Positions 54,812 to 64,000 of a stretch of 64,000 bases of DNA are shown piece after piece. Position numbers and translations under genes: made by a program. Numbering within the stretch: the stretch's first letter is position 1; each line of letters begins with the position of its first letter. The stretch is from Ophiodon elongatus. Taxonomy: Eukaryota; Chordata; Actinopteri; Perciformes; Hexagrammidae. The notes below the pieces were generated by a model. It saw nothing but the letters and a program-made list of their open reading frames with translations. It searched no databases and had not been told where the DNA came from. Location: assembly GCA_016806645.1 (NCBI GenBank), contig JACSYO010001521.1, forward strand, positions 817,001 to 881,000, written 5' to 3'.

Positions 54812-55271
54812 AGAGAGGCAGCGGCAAGCAGGCAGAGAGAGAAAGGAACCGGAGTAGAGAATAAAGGAGGGGAATTCTGCATTTTCTTTAAGTGACAGAG
54901 ACGAGAAAAAAGAAGGGAATCAGAGGAGAGAGTTGTTTTTGTCTCTAGCGTTTTTCATTCTCCATCTCTCACTTGGAGCGCAGAGGCTGGAAGAGAAGAA
55001 GAAGTGAGAGAAAAAGACTGAGGCAGTCCCAGAGACAGAGAAAGAGAGAGGCGAGAACAAACCTCAGAAAACAGTGGCTTGTGCTCTTTATATCCTCACC
55101 AAAGAAGAGCGAGGGAAAGGCGAGGGGACGACAGAGGCGGGGGTGTATTATTCTTTTTCCCGTCAGCAGCAGGACGACTCAGTGTTCATGTGAGCCTGAA
55201 AGGATCCTATGTGTTTTTTGGGAGCATTAACCCTTCAAGCCGGGCGACACTGGAGTACTCACACACACAAG
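54600..55271 (+). promoter_or_regulatory. candidate promoter and untranslated first exon
   Basis: This is the most 5'-leader-like stretch in the window. A GC-box-like GGCTCCGCCTCCCTCCTCG lies at 54643-54661. It is followed by about 600 bases of purine-rich, moderately GC-rich, mostly unique sequence interrupted by one AC array (54776-54809). It ends ACACAAG then GTAATAC, an acceptable donor at 55272. Nothing in it has strong coding character: ATG at 54641 opens 26 codons, and ATG at 55209 stays open for 21 codons to the donor. It lies about 25 kb inside the tenm3 intron on the same strand. It could be an internal tenm3 promoter, a lncRNA start or only purine-rich DNA. CAGE or RNA-seq evidence is not available here. 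Confidence 0.35.
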
Positions 55272-55321
55272 GTAATACAACACTGAATTTATTTTGATTG
55301 TCTCTTCTTCTCTTCAAGATG

Positions 55322-55542
<221 letters not shown>

Positions 55543-55545
<3 letters not shown>

Positions 55546-56068
55546 AAATAGTGCCAGGTTGGGGCCTCATGGTTTGATTTGGTGAGAAAGTGGCAAGAGA
55601 GGGAGAGGGAAAAGCCGTCTTTCCATCGGAGCCAAGCACTGAGTATTTTGTCTTCCTCTTTTTTCCCTTTTCTTCTCTTCATAGTTTTTCTCTCTTTCCA
55701 CATTCTCATCTTTCTCTTATTCTTTCATTTTCGCCCTAAAATATATTTTTTTCTTCATCCACTGCTTGTTCTCTCTTTTGGCCCTTTCCCCCTTTTTTCC
55801 GGAGTCTTGGCCGTGGTCACACTTTCCGAACTCAAGACTATAAGGTCAAATCAAGCGGCAAGTTAGTCAGTAAGCCGACTGCCAGCTAGTCAGTTAAGCA
55901 AGCAGTCATTTTATTTTTTTACATTTTATTTTTACACTCACTCGGTCACCTACTAGTCCACATGCCCACCAGTAATTCACTATTCCAGCTCAGATTCATC
56001 AAAATCCCTGTCAGCTTCTTCTTTAGTAAGTAGCAAAGGCTGCCAATCAATTATCTTGCATCTCTGTG

Positions 56069-56118
<50 letters not shown>

Positions 56119-56396
56119 TGACACACACATGTATAAATATTTCAGTGGTTAATCATAAAGTAAGCATTAGCCTCAAGGTCTGGTTTTGATTTTGAGGCCA
56201 TTACATAGGGGCAATATTCAAAGGGAATGGAGATGGGGAATATTACCTTAATTAGGGTTCCAATCAATGTGGAGGACATAATGAGAAACATTCAGGACAA
56301 ACTGCTGTCAATCATAGTTGTTGGCAAAGTTTCCAAAGAGGTTTCATCCCCTAGCAGTGTCCTTGTGACCAGAGTTGTATCTCTTTCCTCCTCCAG
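55543..56396. other. non-coding with (AC)n at 56073-56115
   Basis: It would be the intron between the two candidate alternative exons. A pyrimidine-rich acceptor TCTCTTTCCTCCTCCAG ends at 56396. Confidence 0.5.
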
Positions 56397-56585
56397 AGGA
56401 GAGGTGCTGCCTGTTGTTGCTGTGGGTCCTGCTGCTCCGGTCTGAGATGGGGAAGACGGAGGAGGGTTACTGTTCGCTCAACGAGCTACAGAGTCCACAG
56501 CCTCCATGGCATATTTTATTTCAAAGGCCCAATAATAACTTACATCATTTTGATGTTGAGGATGGACGTATGGAACTCATAGCAG
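56397..56585 (+). CDS. candidate alternative first coding exon (hypothetical)
   Basis: After a good acceptor, ATG at 56447 (G at -3, G at +4) opens MGKTEEGYCSLNELQSPQPP and stays open. Possible donors at 56568 (GTATGG) and 56586 (GTTTCT) both leave phase 1. Phase 1 is what the next tenm3 exon must accept, because the canonical exon at 29380 also ends in phase 1. YCSL at residues 8-11 recalls YCSL at residues 9-12 of the canonical tenm3 start. Base composition is GC-richer than the flanks up to about 56515 and then becomes AT-rich, and both donors are weak. It may be chance. Without homology or transcripts this remains a proposal. Confidence 0.25.
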
Positions 56586-58337
56586 GTTTCTGCTCAACCT
56601 TCAAACCTCAAATCGACCCTGCAGATAGAATAGACTCTGACGTTGAACAAGAATATTACAAGACAAATTATAATAATATCAATAATTATAATGATGATAA
56701 TAATTTAATAGAATACAGTTAGCGGTGAACTATGACGTTAAGAATCAGCCTGCACTTAGATCAATAGTTTTGAAAAACGTTTACATTTTTCAAATCGTAT
56801 TTATTCTTGTTCAACTCTAACTTAACGTTACATACTATGTCTAGTTTTAATTTATACTTAATTTATTATTATTATTATTATCATTATTATTATTTTTATT
56901 ATTATTATCATTAAAGCATTTTAATTCTATTCTGTAATTCAAAGAAGTGTAAACTGCATCCTCATTTCTATTTTTAGGATTACTTTGTAACGATCACACT
57001 TTTTATTTAAATTCACTTCACTGTTGCTTTTTCTTTTACCTCTAGCTCAATTATTCCCAAAGCGGGGTTCGAGGACCCCCAGGGGACCGTGGCAATCTGC
57101 CAGAGGGTCCATACAAAGTTCTCCGATTCTTTTCATTTAGACTATCATGATATGAAAAACGTATGTATATGTATGTATATATGTTTTATAGATTTAAACA
57201 TTAACATAGTATTTGTTCAACATTAAGATAAATAAATGATATGTATATATAAATACACAACTCATTTATGTATTTATTTTTTCTTTATTGTTCAACTATG
57301 TTATTGTTATGTTAATACACAGGTAATAGGCAATAGCAAATTCCAGGCTCGGAAAAGTTTTGGAAAAACAGATAAACCAGAAAGTTTTGGAAAAGTAATG
57401 GAAATGTACATATGTGGTTCAGTTGACTGAGAAAAATCTTTTTTGATTCAACAAATAATGTTCAGGCAGATGTCACTTAATGTTACATTTTTCTTTGTGT
57501 GGCGTAACGTCCCACTCCAGCCTTTTATTCTTATTTTGAATGTACACACAGAGATTTCTGAGAATCATTAACAGTGGAAAAGTCTTTTATTGGTAAATAT
57601 GTGTAGGAACTCTGATTAAAGTTTCTTGATAAGTCCATTGTAACAAATCTGCAGATTTGTTTAATACATGTCTAATAGCTTACAACACATTTATGTCTGT
57701 TAAAATACTACCTCAAATGATTCCAAGGGACATACATGGAGAGGCCCCAGGTTTATTCTCTACCTTGTCAGGGGTCCGTGGCTGAAAGACAAAAGAGAAG
57801 CTCTGCTCTCGCTCGGCCCGCTGCTCTAAAGCTCCGTGACAAACAGACACCTGATTCATGAGGCTCATTCCTTCTCTTCCATCTCCTCATTCTGACACGT
57901 GTGGAAACCTTTTGTTCTCATCTCGTATTGGTACCTCACAGGTAAACGGTATTTAAATGAGATGAGCACATTTGTCTTCTATTTCGTGGGTAATATTTCT
58001 ATATTCTATTTAAAAAAGAAATGTTTTTATTTTATTTAATCAAACAAATTTTCTACAGCACAAAAGTAAAAATAAATTCTGCTATCTAATGAGTAATGAA
58101 ATAAACATCTGTCAGTGGTTTATTAAATTACTTTTTTTTTCTTAGAACTGAATAATGATGATTAACTTGAAATAGTAATATGTTTAAACCTTGCTGTGTG
58201 TCACTTTGAAGGGAGTGGGTAAACTGTATTTAATCCAGTAAAATACGAGTTAACCCAGGAAAGCATCAGCACATCTAAAGGGACTTTCTGACAATTTAAC
58301 GCTTCTGCTTTTAGCCTTGTGTGTTTTCAAAAGCATG

Positions 58338-58340
<3 letters not shown>
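56586..58340. other. AT-rich non-coding with (ATT)n at 56866-56912
   Basis: Includes an imperfect ATT/ATC array and nothing else recognised. Confidence 0.5.
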
Positions 58341-58424
<84 letters not shown>

Positions 58425-58586
58425 AGTGAGGTGAGGGCTAGGGTGGCTGGACTGTGTTCTGCTGCTCAGACACAGAAAGAGAAGACGGCTTTAGCTTTTT
58501 GCCTAATCGTTTCCAGACACCGAGATTTGCATTCCATTACTTTCTCTGTGTGTGTGTGTGTGTCTTTCTCTCTCTCTCTCTCTGTC

Positions 58587-58619
<33 letters not shown>

Positions 58620-58620
58620 T
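58341..58620. repeat. (TG)n and (TC)n cluster
   Basis: TG at 58341-58422, short TG at about 58547-58562 and TC with TG interruptions at about 58566-58619, followed by a C-rich tract at 58640-58660. Confidence 0.95.
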
Positions 58621-61195
58621 TCAGTCTTCTCCTCTTACAGCCCCCCCCGCCCCCCACCCTTACCTTTTCAATTACAAACATACATTTTGAGACACTCCTA
58701 AAAAAAATGTGCGTGTGAGTTACGAAGCAAAAGAGGAAGCAAGTGATGGATTAAAGGAATTAAACTGTCACGGTGAGAGGAAGAATTCTCAAAAACGCCG
58801 GTGGATGGACGGATCGTAAAGAAGAGGAGGGCAGAGACGGTGGTAGAGAGAAGAACATGTGTAACTTATTAAGATTCCAGTGCCCCTACTAGGAATGATC
58901 AGACGTCAGAGCGGGAATTAAGGGGCTATAAAATTAAATATCCCTTTCATTTTGAATTCATGGTCCATTCTGCACAAAAGGTCAAATGGCAAACCTGAAA
59001 ACATATGTGCTTCTTTTTGCTCAGATACAGTATGTGTCTAAAAAGGGTGTTTTTCTGAAATGTGTGTGAGCAGAAAGCAAAAGACAAGTGCAGATGCTGT
59101 GAAGATGTCCCAAAGCAAAGTAGCGGGATTATTTTCGGGGCATTACAGCGGTTTTTTTCTAACAGATGCTGTGTAAGATGAGGCTTAAAAAGATGATTTG
59201 ATTTGTAATGGTGCATGTGTGTGGCTTAGAATAATAGTGGCAGAGCTGTTGTCTGAAGGCCTTGTGCATGTGACTAATTACATTCTACTGGATATATTTG
59301 ACAGGTTTGTCAAGGTGATTGTTTTGTGCACATATAAGGGCTCTTTCTGCTCCTCTGGAATGTTTTAGTGGATTAGGCGGACTGTGAGCTTCAGACCAAC
59401 CACTGTGAGAGAAAATGCAGTCAGTCAACCAGCACAGACAGCTGCTGCATTCCACTGGTGCAATGGAACACCAAAAAAGTCTAATTTGGTAAAGTTAGTA
59501 AGCAGCAGCATATTAAAGAAGTTTTGAACTGTGCGGTTATGGAGCACCTAACTTGTTGTGGTGTTCAAACGACAGAAGGCCTCATTATAGAACGAGTACG
59601 GGTTCAGAATGATTATAGTCACAGCTGGATAGAAAAGAGAATCCAAAGGGATTTGAAACTGGTATAGTCAATGACTTACTATCATGACAACTGAGTAATA
59701 TCTTCTAATTACACTGTGGAGACAAAGAAGCTTCATGTGAATGGATGTAAAGCTCAGAGCTTTTATTTTGTAGTAATGGACTGACGTGAGCAGCTTGTGG
59801 TTTACCGATGGTGCTTCACAAGGCAGAGGTGTAATAAGTGTTCGCCAATAACTGCTGGGAGATATAGATATCGCTATTAAACGTCCCCATGTGATCCCTT
59901 ACATTGATTGATACAATTTCTTTTTTTTTTCTGAATAATTATGTTTAAATATGTAAATAGGCCCTTATCGTCATATCCAATATGTACTAATTTGTATTAA
60001 TTTCCAGAACAGAAATCCGAACATTGGATAAAGGCAGGTTCAAAATACTTTATTTTGTTGACATCATTTTGGATATCTCCTTATATGACTCCATAAATTA
60101 GAAAATACTGCCATTAAAAAAAAAAAAAATAAATAATAATTTTACTCCCATGTTTTTTCAAATAAAATAATGTATAAATCAGGCTCTGAATGATATAGAA
60201 ACAAACCCCTCTGTAAAACCCTTCAGAATATATCTTGGAATGAAAGTGGACAGTTTGGTGGAGGTGAGAGCTGCTGAAGGGTAGATTTATGGATTTTATC
60301 ATTTATAGATTTTGAGAAAACGGCCTATAAAGATGTGTTTTAACTACAAGTGAATAGGGTAAAACAAAAACTAATATACTTCACCATGAAACTCTTAAAT
60401 TACTTAAATTAAGATAATTATTGCTTGTTTTATTTTCAGAAATGATGTGTTCAAACATGCAAATGAGGAATTATCTAAACTTGAAATAGACAAAGTGTAG
60501 TGAAATAAACAAATTTGTCTCTTCTTATTAATTTCTGCATTGGGCCAGAGTGGGTACATTTGATGCAGATGATCCACTCGTACATCAGCCATAATAGACA
60601 TTCATTTTATGGCAATAACGGGCCAATTTTAATAGAATAAATCTATCTACAGTTATCCCATATTTTCATGTGTGTTTCTACTACAACAGTGTGAGCTGGA
60701 GGGTCCAGCTTATGGAGAAAGAAATGCACAAGCACAGATGTTTGAGAATTTAAAGCAATAAAAATGTATCCACATTGCATCACATTTACAGTCCGGTATG
60801 CTGCCACTAATGGAAAGTTTGAATATACTTATCCGTACCAGCTGTCATTATTGTATGTCAGTATAATTATCAATATGTTGTATTCATTTTTATGGAAGTA
60901 AAGTGTTACTTTTGATTGGATTCACTATGGAATAATTTTTTTTCTGGATGTTTGTTGTTCTCAGAAGAACAAGTGGCAGTGTGCTCGTTTAAGTTTCACC
61001 CCGTTGACGTGTTGTCGGCCCTCAGTGTTTCAGATGAGGATTTTCTTTCTCTGCAGGTGTTATCAGATTATAATAGATGTATTTGCAGATTATAGGAGAC
61101 AGTGTGTGTGTGAAGGACTGACCGCTGGGGCAGACAATGTGACCAGCCAACCATTATATGACCTGCTGGATCCCAGCACTGCTGCAGTTGGAAGC
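58621..61195. other. 2.6 kb non-coding, microsatellite-poor
   Basis: AT-rich intronic sequence. 59250-59400 is complex and contains GACTAATTACATTC and TTGACAGGTTTGTCAAGGTG, a texture compatible with a regulatory element but not demonstrable. No gene is seen. Confidence 0.45.
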
Positions 61196-61250
61196 CACAC
61201 ACACACACACGCGCACACACGCACACACGCACACACGCACACACACACAT
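61196..61250. repeat. AC/GC microsatellite
   Basis: ACAC with regularly spaced GCAC units, bordering the inverted segment that follows. Confidence 0.93.
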
Positions 61251-61267
61251 TTACTGCACGGATATGT

Positions 61268-61487
61268 GCACATTCACATGAGCGACCATGCGTGGCTTGC
61301 AGGAACACACACATTGTTCCAGTGTTTCTGCTCCATGTTTGAAACAGAGTCTTGAGATTCATCCCGCTTTAAAGGAACTTGACTCTCTTATCTCCTCAAT
61401 TTCTCATCCCTGCACTTTTCTTCTGTAAACCCCTCCCCCCAACCCCTACCCCCCCAACACACCACCACCCATCTCGCTGTGTGTCTC
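61268..61487 (-). repeat. inverted 220-bp copy of 35894-36113
   Basis: No mismatch is visible to 35894-36113 after reverse-complementing. At its left side 12 extra bases are present relative to the other copy, and homology then continues to the microsatellite edge at about 61246. Confidence 0.95.
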
Positions 61488-61781
61488 TCTGTCGCTCTCT
61501 CTCCACAAATAGAGCACTATCTCCTAGCAACAAGGCCCTTTGAGAATGATGTGTGAGATAGATTGGGTGTCTGCAATATAGGGGTGTGTGTGTCTGTGTC
61601 TGTGTGTGTGTCTGTGTGTGTCTGTGTGTGTGTGTCTGTGTCTGTGTGTGTGTGTGTGTGTGTTTATGTTTCAAAGCTAGAAAGATGATGAAAGTCATCA
61701 GAGGAAGGACGTCACTTTGAAACAGGGGTTAAGCAACGAATGTGAGTCAGTGGCTTGCCCTTGCAAGTATAGTTGTGTGTG

Positions 61782-61826
<45 letters not shown>

Positions 61827-62184
61827 CCTGTCGTAATTTTCCTGATGGACTGCATTACTCTAGATGGGGCTATTACTCAGAAAATACAAAGTTTCAATTA
61901 TTCCTAAAATGCCTTGTACACACACACACACACACACACACACGTTCACAGTGATGTGCTGTATAACATTATTCTTAGCTAAGCATACTTGAACAGACAC
62001 AAAGATTTACAATAGTTCACACACAACCCTCACTAGGGGCGGCACAGAGGGTCCAGCTCATTTATATTATTTTCACACAATTTTTCTTTTATTATTTTTC
62101 ATGACATACAAGGGCATTTATAGTTCATTCATCATACGAGCGCAGCTGTAATGAGTATGTATTTTGGGGTGTTTGTGTGCCTTT

Positions 62185-62186
<2 letters not shown>
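61488..62186. repeat. non-coding with GT/CT, GT and AC arrays
   Basis: GTGTGTCT-type array at about 61583-61662, GT at about 61771-61822 and AC at about 61918-61943. The rest is unassigned. Confidence 0.85.

Positions 62187-62226
<40 letters not shown>
62187..62226. repeat. (GT)n microsatellite
   Basis: About 20 GT units. Confidence 0.96.
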
Positions 62227-62227
<1 letters not shown>

Positions 62228-62819
62228 ACACCTGTTAGTGGGAATTTATATACGTGTGTGATGACCCTCGTGTGTTAAGTATTCTACTTTGTGTCTGTGT
62301 ATCGTTGTGTGTGTGTTTTTGTCTGACAGCTCCCTGAGAGAGAGCACAGCACCATCCCTCCTCATCACTAATTCAAAAGGACATATTGAAAAAAAAATGA
62401 ACATTCTGCTTCTCATTTCAGGAGTGAAGACAAATCAAAAGAAGCAGTCAGAGCATTCACATTATTATGAATCATATTGTGAAAGGAGGTGCATGTCAGG
62501 ACCATAACGCAGGAATTATTTTACTCATAAAGAATGAGGTGACCACAGGTACTATTAATCAACAGTGGCATTAGTTAAGAGAACTATTCAGGACTTTTGT
62601 GCTGCATATGTCAGTATGCATTAAACTATTTGATTTAAAATATACACATTGAATGTATCCATCATTTGACATTATATCAACATTTTCTTGTGCTGCAGTT
62701 GCAATAGTAGTAAAATGCACTTAGTGGGTAATATGATGTAACATCTACTCAAAATTGCAAAGCAAAGTGGGAAAATTAACAAATAAAACACGTGAAAGTA
62801 GGAATAAGCAGTAAAATAT
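62227..62819. other. non-coding, no gene seen
   Basis: AT-rich, with no supported feature. Confidence 0.45.
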
Positions 62820-63325
62820 AAACTAGGGCAGCGCATAGTAACTTTTTTTTATTTTCAATTCAATTTCCACATCTTAAATTAAATGGTTAATTACTTTTTT
62901 TAAAAAGTAATTAACTCATCAATCGACTCATCAATTAATGTTAAAAAAAAACTTTATTTTTCTCATACTGTCTGTCTGAATACATCTGTATTCTCCCTCT
63001 GTCTCAAATGTACTTTTAGCGCCTGTCTCTTTAAGGCCCCTTTAAGCCCAGTATGCTCTGATTGGCCAGCGTGTTTGGTCTCCCGTATCTGCGCTGTGGC
63101 CGTCTACACAGCGTCGCTCACTGTGTGTGTCACCTACACGGGGTTTACTGTGTAGTTGTGACATCACAACTTTACAAAAGTCCTGACAGCTCGATTAATG
63201 TCACCGTTCTGAATACTGGCTGTGTGCTTGTCTCCGGGGATTGAGCGTATAATACTTTCACAGTATTTATTTACCACCTAGACCTGCTTTATCATCCAAA
63301 AAGACAACATGGGACCTTTAAAACA
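62820..63325 (+). mobile_element. dispersed repeat ending in ATGGGACCTTTAA
   Basis: An AT-rich head with TTAATTACTTT-type motifs precedes a GC-richer body. The body has CTCTGATTGGCCAGCGTGT, GTGACATCACAACTTTAC, AGTCCTGACAGCTCGATT and GCTTTATCATCCAAAAAGAC, and it ends ATGGGACCTTTAA. From memory this order is that of an abundant percomorph interspersed repeat. A frame through it is not coding. Class and exact ends are unknown. Confidence 0.5.
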
Positions 63326-63354
63326 ATTGATGCTTTCAATTGAATAATAATGAT

Positions 63355-63410
63355 AACATTCATAATAATATAAAATAATAATAATAATAATAATGATAAT
63401 AATAATAAAT
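63355..63410. repeat. (AAT)n microsatellite
   Basis: Imperfect AAT/GAT triplets. Confidence 0.93.
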
Positions 63411-64000
63411 GTATTCAAATTGAATAATGCATTCCATCCATTTACCTTGTAACAAAAGCTTAATGGTCATCAATCTGTTTGTAAGAGTCACAATACATTA
63501 CAAACCACATGTAAAAGTAATGAGTCTAACAAAGTGTAGTGAAGCAGTTGTACATGTGAATGTGTGGGCGTTGTCTACTTACCAGCTGAATGTATATGTG
63601 CCACTGCAGACAGTAAGAAGAAGGGCAACAGTTCACCTCGCTGACTCTGAGCCACAACAGTTCTTGACCTTTATTTTTTCTCCACTTTTCCCACATTAAG
63701 TGTCATCATTATCATTTGTATCACTCATTTCCACTTTATCACTTCCTGTAGAACAACACGATATCAGTGAAGGGAGAATAAAAAAAAAGAGAGAGAGACG
63801 GAAGATTCAGACTAGTTTACACAAGGCCGAGAGAAAAAAGAGAGGGAGCTGGTTGAGTGATGAGGTACTCGCTGACTAAGTGTTTCTTATCAGAGACTGA
63901 GTCCAGATGGTTTGCAAACACACCTCCTCTTCTTCTTCCTCTCTCTCTCTCTCAACCTATACCCTTCATCCTTACTCCTTACTCCTCTCCCTATTTCCTA
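63411..64000. other. non-coding to window end; GA-rich 63770-63850
   Basis: A poly-A then GAGA-rich stretch (63780-63850) and a CT-rich end. No further tenm3 exon is seen. Confidence 0.5.

Noticed and set aside
54973..55230. Arg/Glu/Lys-rich 85-codon frame in the purine-rich leader
   Set aside because: It has no ATG start (opens with TTG), its composition mirrors GA-rich DNA and it overlaps another open frame.
63609..63660. CTGCAG acceptor followed by ACAGTAAGAAG as an exon
   Set aside because: The downstream frames close quickly and no donor or homology supports it.

Overview
The window looks like nuclear DNA of a ray-finned fish, most likely a percomorph. It has an L2-type LINE, several tRNA-derived SINE copies, dispersed families I recognise from memory of percomorph genomes, and several dozen AC/GT, TC, TGCG, TA and GATA microsatellites. 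Compact vertebrate exons with GT..AG introns lie in AT-rich non-coding sequence. Nothing bacterial, phage or CRISPR-like is present.

The one host gene I can name is teneurin-3 (tenm3), on the + strand. Four consecutive coding exons carry the N-terminal cytoplasmic domain: 23339-23461 (start codon at 23389), 24887-25007, 25935-26005 and 29093-29380. Their splice phases chain without a break (1, 2, 1, 1) and give 184 complete codons plus one base. The transmembrane segment and the extracellular EGF/NHL/YD-repeat part of this very long type II membrane protein are not visible and should lie beyond 64000. Non-coding 5' exons were not identified.

Layout: 1-6240 holds a decayed PIF/Harbinger-like remnant, a palindromic GATA/TA satellite and other repeat debris. 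6270-9815 is a nearly complete L2/CR1-group retrotransposon with one visible frameshift. 9816-23338 is repeat-rich 5' flank or 5' intron, including a G-rich minisatellite, two inverted copies of a ~350-bp repeat and a SINE with an internal triplication. 23339-29380 holds the tenm3 exons. 29381-64000 is probably one long tenm3 intron packed with microsatellites.

Three things deserve a second look. First, the tenm3 start exon has a 12-codon upstream ORF whose stop overlaps the start codon (TAATG), plus a second upstream ATG in frame with the protein. Second, inside the long intron a promoter-like purine-rich leader ends in a splice donor (55271). It is followed by a good acceptor (56396) and an ATG (56447) opening a phase-1 reading frame that also carries YCSL near its N-terminus, so it may be an alternative teneurin N-terminus. 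Third, a 220-bp segment occurs twice in inverted orientation (35894-36113 and 61268-61487) with no difference visible by eye. Two other short segments are also duplicated at TG-tract edges, which suggests template switching or assembly joins at microsatellites.
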